The notes beneath the pieces were generated by a model. That model saw only the letters and a list, made by a program, of their open reading frames with translations, was not told where the DNA came from and searched no databases. This document shows positions 30,955 to 39,450 of a stretch of 43,916 nt of DNA, one piece after another. Both the position numbers and the translations under genes were made by a program. This DNA is from an uncultured Eubacteriales bacterium (lineage in GTDB: Bacteria; Bacillota; Clostridia; Oscillospirales; Acutalibacteraceae), in contig CASFQZ010000020.1 of NCBI GenBank assembly GCA_949296825.1, positions 1-43,916 of the forward strand. The letters are read 5' to 3'. How positions within the stretch are numbered: position 1 is the first letter of the stretch; each line of letters opens with the position of its first letter.

Positions 30955-32446
30955 CCTTCATCCCTCCGTCCTGCTGCCCACCGGCGGTGGCGGCAGCGCT
31001 TTTGGTCCGCATTTCCCGATGGATCCGCATTTCCTCGCGAATCTGCTCTAACTTTTTGCCTTCCAGATCATAAAAGGCATAGGGAATCAACGAAATCAGT
31101 CCCAAAATCGGCGGGATGGCTGTCATCAGCGCCCAGAGCCAGAATTTGGTTTCGCTGTCTACAATTGTGGTGGCGGTATTGTCCACATGAATGTTATTGA
31201 TGTCGATCTGATCCAGATGCACCAGCGGCAGGATCGCCGTCGCCAGCGCCGTACTCAAAGAGCCGGTCAGCTTGCTGATAAAGGTCAGCAGTGAGAAGGA
31301 CATCCCCTCGTTGCGCTCGCCGGTCTTCCACTCCATATAATCGACCGTATCGCCGATCATCTTGGTGGGAACCACCATCTTGATGCTGCTGATGGCGCTG
31401 GTGAAAATGCTCTGCACCGCCAGCAGCGGCACAATAACCAGCGGATTGGTATAATAGCGGCTGCCGATCAGGAAAACAACAATGGCAAGCGCCGTATTAA
31501 ACAGAGAACAGCCGATCACGATTTTTTTGGACGAAAACCGCTTTTCCACCGCAGGGATAAACAGATAAGAGAAAAATCCCGTAACGGTACCAGGGATCCC
31601 CGCCACCAGAGACAGACTCGCCATACCCAGGGAAAGGATATAGAAATACTGGCTGAAGGTGCTGCTGATCCCCTCCACCGTCGCCAGAATATTGGACGCG
31701 ACGATCAGAAGCAGCGGCTTGTTCTTGAACAGGTATTTGAAGCAGGCGAAAATACTCGGCTCCTTGCTGGACTGTACGACCCGCTCCTTGGTAAACAGAC
31801 CGGACAGGCTCATCAGCGCCGTACCCAGGATGCCGGCGATGCAGCCCATGAACAGGAAAACCTCCTGCATGTTCCAGGGGATGATATGCCGGGTGCTCAG
31901 ATCGATAAAAATCGGGATCATGGAATTGACGATGCCGCCAAGGATGGACGAGATCAGACGCGCCGAGGTAATGGCGGCGGAGCGGTCCGACGGCAGCGGC
32001 GAAATGGCGGCGGAAAGCCCCCAGAAGGGAATGTCGCCGATGGTATAGATAAATTCCCATATGAAATACACGATGTACATATAGGCGATTTTTGCCCCGA
32101 CGGACTGTACGCCGTTTAAAAATTCCGCGCCACCGAACAAAAGCACCGTAATGATTGCCAACGGGATCGGCACAAAAATCAAATAGGGGCGCAGCTTCCC
32201 GTAGCGGGTGCGGGTACGATCCACCACGCTGCCCATCAACGGGTCGTTAAAGGCGTCCCAAAGCCCCATAAAGAAGATCATCGCCGTGACCGCCTCGGCG
32301 GGGATGCCGAAGACGGAAACAAAATAGAAGGTCAATTGTCCGCGCACCAGGTTATAGCCCATGACCTGCCCGCCGTTGGCAACGCCGTACAGGATGGTTT
32401 CCTTAATGCCGACATAGTGTTTTTCCTTATTCTGCAAATACTGCAT
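30944..32446 (-). CDS. MFS transporter, GPH symporter family
   Basis: 500-residue polytopic membrane protein with the clearest GPH motifs of the three paralogues: FMGLWDAFNDPLMGSVVDRTRTRYGKLRPY after helix 2 and FYDLEGKKLEQIREEM at the tail. GGAG lies seven bases before the start. It starts 15 bases after the PHP gene and overlaps the zinc-ribbon gene. Context with the GH38 mannosidase suggests import of mannosides or mannose-containing oligosaccharides. Confidence 0.9.
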   Translation of the reverse strand: MQYLQNKEKHYVGIKETILYGVANGGQVMGYNLVRGQLTFYFVSVFGIPAEAVTAMIFFMGLWDAFNDPLMGSVVDRTRTRYGKLRPYLIFVPIPLAIITVLLFGGAEFLNGVQSVGAKIAYMYIVYFIWEFIYTIGDIPFWGLSAAISPLPSDRSAAITSARLISSILGGIVNSMIPIFIDLSTRHIIPWNMQEVFLFMGCIAGILGTALMSLSGLFTKERVVQSSKEPSIFACFKYLFKNKPLLLIVASNILATVEGISSTFSQYFYILSLGMASLSLVAGIPGTVTGFFSYLFIPAVEKRFSSKKIVIGCSLFNTALAIVVFLIGSRYYTNPLVIVPLLAVQSIFTSAISSIKMVVPTKMIGDTVDYMEWKTGERNEGMSFSLLTFISKLTGSLSTALATAILPLVHLDQIDINNIHVDNTATTIVDSETKFWLWALMTAIPPILGLISLIPYAFYDLEGKKLEQIREEMRIHREMRTKSAAATAGGQQDGGMKDGE

Positions 32447-32461
32447 AGGCTTTCTCCTCTC

Positions 32462-33430
32462 TTATACCGCGAATACCGCCGCCGCAGCGGCGATCAGCTG
32501 CTCTTTTTTCTCACCGATGCTGCCCCAGAGCTCCGCCGCATACCACTGCCCGGCTTCCAGAAGCAGCTGCGCTTCCCAGGCGGTCGGTCTTTGCTCCAAC
32601 GGCATTTCCAGCGCCGCCCTGCCGCCGTTGGTACGCACGATCAGCTTCTCGCAGACGATTGTCTCCGCATTCAGCCGGTCACTGCGGTCAAAGGACAAGG
32701 CAAAGGAAAACGTTCTTCTGCCCGCCCGCACCGTATCGCCGGGCGACTGACCGTCGTCGGTCGTATATACAAAGTGAGGACCGGCGCTGACCACCGTATG
32801 TCCGCTGCGTACGGCTGCCAGCATCGCTTCAGCAGTCAAACGATCCCGCGAGCAACCGAGATAGGTGCAGGCGGCGGGCAGTGGATTGTCCGTCGGACGA
32901 TGCCAGTCGCGCCCCATGGTCGGCGCGACGCGCAAGCCCTGATCCAGCCAGGAATGCCACAGGGCGATGGCGCGGCGGTTGGATGAATTCAAAAAGGGAC
33001 AGCCCTCGGACCAAATTTCAAGATAGGCAATCTGCGATTTGTCTTTCACTTCATAATCCCAATGTCCGCCGGTACAAATCGGCGTGCCCAGCTGAAAGGG
33101 ATGAGCAATGCCTGCCGTGCCGCCGGCTTCCTTGACCCGGCGCAGCAGCAGGTCCCCCTGCGCAGGCTTCAGATCCCGCCACTCAACCCAGCGGGAAGGA
33201 GCCAGCACTGGCATATGCCCGTAAAAAGTCGTCAGCTCCACCCCGGGCAGCAATACCGGCGCACCTTCGCTCTGCGCCTGCGGCACGCCCGCCATGGTAT
33301 TGTGGTCGGTCAGGGCAATGCCGTCCAGCAGCCGCTCCCGGGCAGTCTCCATCAGTGCTTCCGGCGTAAAATCGCCGTCGCTGTGACAGGTATGGCAGTG
33401 CAGCTCACAGGCAAACCAGTGTTCAGGCAT
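32462..33430 (-). CDS. PHP-domain metal-dependent phosphoesterase
   Basis: 322 residues. PHP metal motifs are ELHCHTCHSDGD (H11, H13, D18), LTDHNT (D42, H43), GVELTTFYGH (E65, H72), IAHPFQLG and MGRDWHRP. The C-terminal third (about 235-322) looks like a beta-rich domain. The start at 33430 lies inside the previous gene (8-base overlap); the frame is open further to 33475 but without a better site. The exact substrate of this PHP subgroup (phosphomonoester, nucleotide or sugar phosphate) cannot be told. Confidence 0.88.
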   Translation of the reverse strand: MPEHWFACELHCHTCHSDGDFTPEALMETARERLLDGIALTDHNTMAGVPQAQSEGAPVLLPGVELTTFYGHMPVLAPSRWVEWRDLKPAQGDLLLRRVKEAGGTAGIAHPFQLGTPICTGGHWDYEVKDKSQIAYLEIWSEGCPFLNSSNRRAIALWHSWLDQGLRVAPTMGRDWHRPTDNPLPAACTYLGCSRDRLTAEAMLAAVRSGHTVVSAGPHFVYTTDDGQSPGDTVRAGRRTFSFALSFDRSDRLNAETIVCEKLIVRTNGGRAALEMPLEQRPTAWEAQLLLEAGQWYAAELWGSIGEKKEQLIAAAAAVFAV

Positions 33431-33893
33431 CCGCCTCGCCTCTTTTCTTTCCTTCAATACAAATACGCGCCTCACAGCGGGAAGTCACCAGTCCGTGGAC
33501 GCTGACGGTCAGACAATAAGAGCCCCCGGGCAGCTTCCCGGCAAAAAAGCCCGGCGAAGCATCCGTTTCGCTGATCCAATGCTCCTGCCGGGGACTTTGA
33601 CGATGCGCCGCTCCCCGGTAGCCAAAGGGATCGTCCAACGATAAAGTTAGAAGATTCTTCAAGGGAAGAAAGGCTGCGGGATCATATTCCCTCCCCCAAT
33701 CCCCCGGCGCGTCCCGGCGAATGTTCTCTTCTGCCAGCGCCAGCTGTTTTTCCCGGTCGTCCGATGTTTTTGGCTCATAGAAAAAAAGAATATGCAGTGC
33801 CTCCATGTCCTCCGGCACAAAGAATGGAATCGGCAGATTCCTTTTGTTGTCCTCATCTGTCAGCGACAGCGTCATTTCCAGCAGCTTATCCAT
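33423..33893 (-). CDS. Unknown protein coupled to the PHP gene
   Basis: 156 residues, not recognised. It is rich in acidic residues, with two hydrophobic beta-like stretches (MEALHILFFYEP near 30-41 and GSYCLTVSVHGLV near 122-134), and reads like a small soluble beta-sandwich. AGGAGG with extra G stands before the start. It overlaps both neighbours by 8 bases, so it belongs to the operon. It may bind or assist the PHP protein, whose own C-terminus also looks beta-rich. Confidence 0.72.
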   Translation of the reverse strand: MDKLLEMTLSLTDEDNKRNLPIPFFVPEDMEALHILFFYEPKTSDDREKQLALAEENIRRDAPGDWGREYDPAAFLPLKNLLTLSLDDPFGYRGAAHRQSPRQEHWISETDASPGFFAGKLPGGSYCLTVSVHGLVTSRCEARICIEGKKRGEADA

Positions 33894-34872
33894 GCTCGTC
33901 CCCCTCCTGCCGCCCGGCGCGGGGCAGCGTCATGCGGATAAAGGCCTCGACCGCCTTGCCATAGCGCTGCGGGTCGGTATAATAGCTTCTCGCGTGAACC
34001 GCGCCGGGAACGGTCAGACAGTATTTTTCCGTCGGGCACGCCTCAAACAGAAGCCCCTGCATATACGTCGGCACAAAATCGTCCCGCCCGCCGTGAATCA
34101 GCAAAATCGGACATTTCGCAAAAGCAATGTCATGCAGCGGCGAAGCGTCGCGGAAGGAATAGCCGTATAACTTTTTGTTAACAAAATCCCAAATGGATAA
34201 CAGCGGAAACTCCGGCAGGTGGAATGACGCCTTCATCTGATAGGAAAACTCGTCCCAAATGGAGGTATAGGAACAATCGGCAATAATCCCGCAGATTTCC
34301 TCTCTGACCCGCGCCTCGCGGCTCATCATCAACACCGTCGCCGCGCCCATGGACACGCCCAGCAGGTAAATCCTGCGGCGCGGGAATCGTTTTTTTGCCC
34401 AATCGACCCACAAAAAGGTATCCGTTTTTTCATGGGTACCGTACCCCATATGATCGCCGTCGCTCTCGCCGCAGCCCCGGTGGTCGGGCAAAATCAGCGT
34501 ATAGCCTTTTTCATAAAAATCCGGCGCAAAAAAGCAGAACTCGCCCCTGCCGCTGCTGCGCGCGCCATGACAGGCGATGATCAAAATGCCGTTCGGCTCC
34601 CGGGGCGCAAGAACCCTGCCGCGCAGCTTCGCCCCGTCCGGCGCAGTCAGCTCAACTCTTTCTTCGGACAGGAGGTCAAAGCGCTTTTCCGCCTCGGCGG
34701 AGTCTTTTTCGTAGCGGTCGGGCATCCGATTGCCCTGAATCAGCCCAGACAAAAAGGAGGGGATCGGCAGCGGCTTGCGGCGTACCAGCGCAAGAACCGG
34801 CAGCACGCAGAGCATCGCCAGCAGCGCCAGAAGCAGCAGCGCAATCAGGAAAAAAATCAAAAAAGCTTTCAC
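33886..34872 (-). CDS. Membrane-anchored alpha/beta hydrolase
   Basis: 328 residues. One N-terminal hydrophobic helix (about 3-30) anchors a serine hydrolase domain with the nucleophile elbow GVSMGA (S174), the oxyanion block ACHGARSSGRGEF, the acid in HGGRDDFVP and a histidine in PGAVHARSYY. The order is that of the YqkD/BEM46-like serine peptidase or esterase group. A GTG start at 34872 is chosen: GAGGAGG stands six bases before it, and the upstream ATG at 34893 lies at or before the expected transcription start. First gene of the six-gene operon. Confidence 0.85.
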   Translation of the reverse strand: MKAFLIFFLIALLLLALLAMLCVLPVLALVRRKPLPIPSFLSGLIQGNRMPDRYEKDSAEAEKRFDLLSEERVELTAPDGAKLRGRVLAPREPNGILIIACHGARSSGRGEFCFFAPDFYEKGYTLILPDHRGCGESDGDHMGYGTHEKTDTFLWVDWAKKRFPRRRIYLLGVSMGAATVLMMSREARVREEICGIIADCSYTSIWDEFSYQMKASFHLPEFPLLSIWDFVNKKLYGYSFRDASPLHDIAFAKCPILLIHGGRDDFVPTYMQGLLFEACPTEKYCLTVPGAVHARSYYTDPQRYGKAVEAFIRMTLPRAGRQEGDEHG

Positions 34873-34878
34873 AAAAAT

Positions 34879-34885
34879 CCTCCTC
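34879..34885 (-). promoter_or_regulatory. Ribosome-binding site fixing the GTG start
   Basis: GAGGAGG on the minus strand, six bases before GTG at 34870-34872. It is in frame with an upstream ATG at 34893 that has no usable site. Confidence 0.75.
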
Positions 34886-34898
34886 GTAACCATCCTTA

Positions 34899-34927
34899 AT
34901 CATACAGGAAATTCCCACAAAAAGCAA
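34899..34927 (-). promoter_or_regulatory. Sigma-A promoter of the six-gene hydrolase-to-mannosidase operon
   Basis: TTGCTT (34922-34927), 17-bp spacer, TATGAT (34899-34904) on the minus strand. No other terminator or large gap is seen down to 27554. Confidence 0.78.
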
Positions 34928-35058
34928 GAGAAAATCCCAAATCGGCACGGCAAAATTCACAAGATTTTTCCCGACGGATTTCCGTAACCGTCTCACGATG
35001 GCGGTATATACTGTTACGGGACGAAAAGGTTCCCACCATCCAACAAAGGAGGCTGTTT

Positions 35059-36525
35059 ATGAATAAATACAGGAATATATTCGGCAGCTGCGACTGTGAA
35101 CAGGGGGAATCGGCACAGCCGCGCGTCGCTGCCGAGCAGGCGATCCGCGCCGCGCAAAACGCCATGCAGGCGGCGCAGGCGGTTAGCCGGGCTTACTGTC
35201 AGCAGCCTGCCGCGCCAAGCGCCAACTGCACCTGCGGCACATCCTGCCAGAGCGTGACCTGCTGCTGTCCGGCGGGTCCCACCGGACCCACCGGCCCTAC
35301 CGGACCCTTCGGCCCCACCGGCCCCCAGGGCGTTCCGGGCATTCAAGGGCTGCAAGGCTTCCCGGGATCCCCCGGTCCCACGGGACCTCAAGGTATCCCC
35401 GGTCCTGACGGAGCCACCGGACCTACCGGTCCTCAGGGCATCCCGGGTCCCAACGGTCCTCAGGGTAGAAGCGGCGATATCGGTCCCACCGGACCGACCG
35501 GTCCCCAGGGCGCCATCGGTCCGACCGGACCCACCGGTCCCCAGGGTGCAACAGGGGCAACCGGAGCTACCGGCGCCACCGGCGCAGCGGGCGCCATCGG
35601 CCCCACCGGACCCACCGGTCCCCAGGGTCCCGCTGGCACGGGAACCGGTGCGACCGGACCTACCGGTCCTACCGGTCCGCAAGGTGCCGCCGGAGCCACC
35701 GGGGCGACAGGTCCCACCGGGCCCACCGGTCCCCAGGGTCCCGCTGGCCCAGGAACCGGCGCTACCGGACCTACCGGACCTACCGGACCTACCGGTCCGC
35801 AAGGTGCCGCCGGTGCAACAGGTCCCGAGGGCGCTGCAGGCGCCGCCGGAGCCACCGGCGCGACAGGTCCCACCGGGCCTACCGGTCCCGAAGGCGCTGC
35901 GGGCGCCGCCGGAGCCACCGGCGCGACAGGTCCCACCGGGCCTACCGGTCCCGAGGGTACTGCGGGCGCCGCCGGAGCCACCGGCGCGACAGGTCCCACC
36001 GGACCCACCGGTCCCGAAGGCGCTGCGGGCGCCGCCGGAGCCACCGGCGCGGCAGGTCCCACCGGGCCTACCGGGCCTACCGGTCCCACCGGACCTGCCG
36101 GTTCCGTGGTAACCGCCGCCGTTTCCGCCGCCAATGAAGCGGCAGTAACCCCGACCTCCGCCGGCGAACCCCTCTCTTTCGCGGCGGTCAACACCAACCG
36201 GGGCTCGACCATCCTCCACGATACCGGCACGGCGGAATTTACCGTACAGCAAACCGGAACTTATGAGATCAGCTATTCGGCAACCGCTTCGGCAGCCGCC
36301 GGCACCGGCAGTGCATCCCCCTCGCTGACACTGCAGGTAAACGGCACACCGATTCCCGGTTCGGGCAGCAGCGCCTCCCTTTCGGACGCCAATCCTACCG
36401 CATCGCTGTCGAATTCGGTCATTGCCGACATCACCGCGCCGGGCGTCATTACCCTGAACGCCGGTGGCGCCGACGCTTCGTTCTCTTCAATCTCACTGAG
36501 CGTCAAGCACCTGACCGGTCTGTAA
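35059..36525 (+). CDS. Collagen-like surface protein with cysteine-rich head and BclA-like C-terminal domain
   Basis: 488 residues in three parts. Residues 1-72 form an Ala/Gln-rich head with nine cysteines, six of them in the cluster 57-70 (CTCG..C....CCC). Residues 73-348 are Gly-X-Y collagen repeats, mostly GPT, GAT, GPQ and GAA, with two short register breaks (near 193-197 and 230-234). Residues 350-488 are a Ser/Ala-rich beta domain resembling the trimerising C-terminal domain of BclA-type exosporium proteins. No Sec signal or LPXTG anchor is seen, which fits a spore-coat or exosporium protein placed from the mother cell. AAAGGAGG is six bases before the ATG. Threonine at Y positions offers many glycosylation sites. 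Followed after 27 bases by a glycosyltransferase gene. Confidence 0.9.
   Translation: MNKYRNIFGSCDCEQGESAQPRVAAEQAIRAAQNAMQAAQAVSRAYCQQPAAPSANCTCGTSCQSVTCCCPAGPTGPTGPTGPFGPTGPQGVPGIQGLQGFPGSPGPTGPQGIPGPDGATGPTGPQGIPGPNGPQGRSGDIGPTGPTGPQGAIGPTGPTGPQGATGATGATGATGAAGAIGPTGPTGPQGPAGTGTGATGPTGPTGPQGAAGATGATGPTGPTGPQGPAGPGTGATGPTGPTGPTGPQGAAGATGPEGAAGAAGATGATGPTGPTGPEGAAGAAGATGATGPTGPTGPEGTAGAAGATGATGPTGPTGPEGAAGAAGATGAAGPTGPTGPTGPTGPAGSVVTAAVSAANEAAVTPTSAGEPLSFAAVNTNRGSTILHDTGTAEFTVQQTGTYEISYSATASAAAGTGSASPSLTLQVNGTPIPGSGSSASLSDANPTASLSNSVIADITAPGVITLNAGGADASFSSISLSVKHLTGL
35821..36072 (+). repeat. Four tandem 63-bp coding repeats
   Basis: Units begin at 35821, 35884, 35947 and 36010, each starting GGTCCCGA and coding for a 21-residue [21 protein letters not shown]-like block (copy 3 has GT for GA, copy 4 GAA for GAT). 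The near identity suggests recent copy-number change. Confidence 0.9.
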
Positions 36526-36552
36526 TTCATTTCACATTCGGAGGAACTTGCC

Positions 36553-37644
36553 ATGGGGAAATACCACATCTGCGTATATGCCATCTGTAAAAACGAAGAA
36601 GACTGCGTGAAGCGCTGGATGGATTCCATGCGGGAAGCGGACGAAGTGTATGTGCTGGACACCGGCTCTACCGATCGCTCCGTTGCGCTTCTGCAAAAGG
36701 AAGGCGCGATCGTCCGACAGGCGGAAATTTCCCCGTGGCGGTTCGACAAAGCGCGGAACGAATCGATGGATCTCCTGCCGGAGGACTGCGATATCTGCGT
36801 CTGTACCGATCTGGATGAGGTGCTGCACCCCGGCTGGCGGACGGCGCTGGAGCAGGCGTGGCAGCCCGATACCCTGCGGGCACGCTACCGCTATACCTGG
36901 AATTTCAATCCGGACGGCAGCGAGGGCGTGGTCTTTTATACCGATAAGATTCACGCCCGCAGGGGCTTCCGTTGGGTGCATCCGGTCCATGAGGTCCTGC
37001 AATATGAAGGCGGCGACCACCCGATCCTGACCATTCCGGGCATTCAGCTTGATCACCACGCCCGCGCCAAAGCATCCCGCGCCCAGTATTTGCCGCTTTT
37101 AGAGCTGGCGGTGCGGGAGGACCCCGACGACGACCGAAACACCCACTATCTGGGACGGGAATATATGTTCCACGGGCAATACCGCAGCGCCATTGCAACA
37201 CTGGAAAAGCATCTGGCGCTGCCCCGGGCGCGCTGGCGGGATGAGCGCTGCGCCTCCATGCGCTATATCGCCCGCTGTTATGAAAATCTCAACGAACCGG
37301 ATCACGCCCTGCCGTGGTACCTGAAGGCAATCGCCGAAGCGCCCTGGCTGCGGGAGCCCTGGTGCGACGCGGCGCAGTTCTTTTATCGGCGGGAAGACTG
37401 GTATGCCATGGTCTTCTGCTGCGAAAAGGCATTGTCGATCCGCCAGCGCCCCGACACCTATATCACCGAAAGCGCCGCCTGGAGCGAGCTGCCGGACGAT
37501 CTGGCGGCGGTAGGGTATTACCGGACGGGAAATTACGCCAAGGCTCGCGAGGCAATCGACCGGGCGCTGGCAAAAAAGCCGGACAGCCAAAGGCTGCGGG
37601 AAAACCGCGCATGGATCGAAAAAAGCCTGCGGCAGACCCCGTAA
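36553..37644 (+). CDS. Family 2 glycosyltransferase with C-terminal TPR-like repeats
   Basis: 363 residues. An N-terminal GT-A domain (about 1-180) with AICKNEEDCVKRWMDSM, VLDTGSTDRS and the metal-binding DLD (86-88 in CTDLDEVLHPGW) belongs to the SunS/SPBc2-like glycosyltransferases that modify proteins. The rest (about 185-363) is made of helical TPR-like repeats (LGREYMFHGQYRSAIATLEK, AVGYYRTGNYAKAREAIDRAL) that could hold a protein acceptor. GGAGG lies eight bases before the ATG. Cotranscription with the collagen-like gene makes its threonine-rich repeats the likely acceptor. Confidence 0.9.
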   Translation: MGKYHICVYAICKNEEDCVKRWMDSMREADEVYVLDTGSTDRSVALLQKEGAIVRQAEISPWRFDKARNESMDLLPEDCDICVCTDLDEVLHPGWRTALEQAWQPDTLRARYRYTWNFNPDGSEGVVFYTDKIHARRGFRWVHPVHEVLQYEGGDHPILTIPGIQLDHHARAKASRAQYLPLLELAVREDPDDDRNTHYLGREYMFHGQYRSAIATLEKHLALPRARWRDERCASMRYIARCYENLNEPDHALPWYLKAIAEAPWLREPWCDAAQFFYRREDWYAMVFCCEKALSIRQRPDTYITESAAWSELPDDLAAVGYYRTGNYAKAREAIDRALAKKPDSQRLRENRAWIEKSLRQTP

Positions 37645-37650
37645 CAAAAG

Positions 37651-37690
37651 AGCACCGGAAGCCGCCTTTTGCGCTGCTTCCGGTGCTTTT
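37651..37690 (+). terminator. Terminator after the glycosyltransferase gene
   Basis: A perfect 12-bp stem AGCACCGGAAGC/GCTTCCGGTGCT (37651-37662 with 37676-37687) followed by TTTTTA. 37691-37850 is AT-rich, with no gene seen. Confidence 0.9.
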
Positions 37691-37853
37691 TATCAATCCT
37701 TACAAATTTTAATCCTTTACGCCGCATAAGTTTTCTGTCTTTTTTTCGAAAAGCCGATTCCTTTTCTTTTGGCGGTATGTTATGATATAACTAATGTAAT
37801 TATAAAGGAAAAACGGATTGTTACATTCCACCGGTCAAATTTTACATCATGGT

Positions 37854-37880
37854 TTGTTTTTCCGGCGAAAGGACTATACT
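37854..37880 (+). promoter_or_regulatory. Possible promoter of the radical SAM gene
   Basis: TTGTTT (37854-37859) and TATACT (37875-37880) with a short 15-bp spacer; shifting the -35 by one or two bases gives 16-17 bp but poorer matches. Confidence 0.4.
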
Positions 37881-37920
37881 TGTATTAAAAATGGTTCTCG
37901 AACCGGCGGAGGAATTTTTC

Positions 37921-39345
37921 ATGGCAGATACGCACAAGTTAACAAGAGCGGCGGCAGGCGCGATCCTGGACCAGACGCTGAAATATATCGATAAAAACCC
38001 CGAAGAAAATGTCATCAAGCTGGTGGAGCGTGCCTCCGGCATGATTAAAGGGATGTTCCCGCCCGAAAATTTTGAAAAAATCAAAGCCGGAATGCGCGAC
38101 CCTGACAATGTTTATCGTCAATTTGCGCTGGATATTATCCGAGACATTGATAAGAGGATCATCAAAAACATGATCCTCTCCATGGGCATCGAAGCGGCGA
38201 TGTACGGCACCAAAACCGTGCGAGAAAACCGCGACAAATATGACTGCAATATCCCCTGGCTGATCCTGTTCGACCCAACCAGCGCCTGCAATATGAAATG
38301 CAAGGGCTGCTGGGCAGCGGAATACGGTCATCAGCAGAACCTCTCCTATGAGGAGATGAAAAGCATCGTCACCCAGGGCAAAGCGCTGGGCACCCATTTT
38401 TATATGATGACCGGCGGCGAGCCGCTGATCCGCAAAAATGACATCATCCGTCTTTGTGAGGAAAATCCCGATTGCGCCTTTATGGCGTTCTCCAACGGTA
38501 CGCTGGTCGACCAGAAGCTCTGTGATGATATGCTGCGCGTGGGCAATTTCGCCCTGGCGCTCAGCGTCGAGGGCACCGAGGAGAGCAACGACGCGCGCAG
38601 AGGCGGCGGCGCTTACGGCAAAACGCTGGCGGCGATGGATCTCTTACGCAAAAACAAATGTCTCTTCGGCATCTCGGTCTGCTATACGCGCCAGAACGAC
38701 GCTTATGTCACCAGCGACGAGTTTTTGGATCTGATGGTTGATAAAGGCGCGAAATACGGCTTCTACTTCAATTATATGCCCGTCGGACACGACGCCGACG
38801 AGGACTTTATCCCCACCCCCGCGCAGCGCAAGTATATGTATGACTGGATCCGCCGGGTACGTAACGGCAAAACCGGCAAGCGGATGTTCATCTTCGATTT
38901 TCAGGACGACGGCGAATACGTCGGCGGCTGCATCGCCGGCGGTCGGCGGTATTTCCACATCAATTCCGCCGGCGATATGGAGCCCTGCGTCTTTATTCAC
39001 TATTCCGACTCCAATATCCGCACCCATACCATCCTTGAGGCGCTGCGCCGGCCGCTGTTTATGGCGTACCGCAAGGGGCAGCCCTTTAACGACAACCACC
39101 TGCGCCCCTGCCCGATGCTGGAAAATCCGCAGATCCTGCGCAAAATGGTCAAGGAGACCGGCGCCAAATCCACCGACCTTCTGGTGGAAGAGGATGTGGA
39201 TACCCTGTGCGGCAGATGCGACAAATTCGCGCTTGAATGGGCGCCCGTCGCCGAGGAGCTCTGGAACTCCCGCCCCCACAAAAAAACCCACACCCAGTAT
39301 TACCGCGACCGCCATCCGGAAGAATTCACCAACTCCGGAAAGTGA
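37921..39345 (+). CDS. Stand-alone radical SAM protein with C-terminal cysteine-rich (SPASM-like) region
   Basis: 474 residues. After a helical N-terminal extension of about 110 residues comes the radical SAM core with CNMKCKGC (C123, C127, C130) and GGEP (165-168). The C-terminal part carries more cysteines (GGCIAGG, MEPCVF, RPCPML, LCGRCDKF) in a SPASM/twitch-like arrangement that could bind auxiliary iron-sulfur clusters. GGAGG precedes the ATG by nine bases. No precursor peptide or transporter is beside it, so a peptide-maturase role is only one option. The target is unknown. Confidence 0.87.
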   Translation: MADTHKLTRAAAGAILDQTLKYIDKNPEENVIKLVERASGMIKGMFPPENFEKIKAGMRDPDNVYRQFALDIIRDIDKRIIKNMILSMGIEAAMYGTKTVRENRDKYDCNIPWLILFDPTSACNMKCKGCWAAEYGHQQNLSYEEMKSIVTQGKALGTHFYMMTGGEPLIRKNDIIRLCEENPDCAFMAFSNGTLVDQKLCDDMLRVGNFALALSVEGTEESNDARRGGGAYGKTLAAMDLLRKNKCLFGISVCYTRQNDAYVTSDEFLDLMVDKGAKYGFYFNYMPVGHDADEDFIPTPAQRKYMYDWIRRVRNGKTGKRMFIFDFQDDGEYVGGCIAGGRRYFHINSAGDMEPCVFIHYSDSNIRTHTILEALRRPLFMAYRKGQPFNDNHLRPCPMLENPQILRKMVKETGAKSTDLLVEEDVDTLCGRCDKFALEWAPVAEELWNSRPHKKTHTQYYRDRHPEEFTNSGK

Positions 39346-39377
39346 TGAGCTTTCCTTTGAAAATTATATTTCTTTTC

Positions 39378-39434
39378 CCCAAAAACCGAACCGCTCCGTT
39401 CTGAAAAAAGGACGGGGCGGTTCGGTTTTCTTTT
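39378..39434. terminator. Bidirectional terminator between the radical SAM and sirtuin genes
   Basis: AACCGAACCGC pairs perfectly with GCGGTTCGGTT (39384-39394 with 39417-39427), and the stem extends six more base pairs with wobbles. It has A-rich left and T-rich right flanks, serving both convergent genes. Confidence 0.9.
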
Positions 39435-39450
39435 TCTGTTCCTTTTTCTT

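Noticed and set aside
34873-34893. ATG start of the alpha/beta hydrolase at 34893
   Set aside because: It lies at or upstream of the expected transcription start and lacks a spaced ribosome site; the GTG at 34872 fits both.
35274-36110. Possible CRISPR or non-coding satellite because of dense short repeats
   Set aside because: The repeats are in-frame Gly-X-Y codons with no unique spacers of constant length.
35014-36252. Gly/Arg/Thr-rich minus-strand frames opposite the collagen-like gene
   Set aside because: Reverse complements of Gly-X-Y codons give repetitive Gly/Thr or Pro/Val frames automatically; the plus frame has the ribosome site and the domains.
37921-39345. Sactipeptide or other RiPP cluster around the radical SAM gene
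   Set aside because: No small precursor frame with a ribosome site was found within the flanking gaps, and no peptidase or exporter is adjacent.
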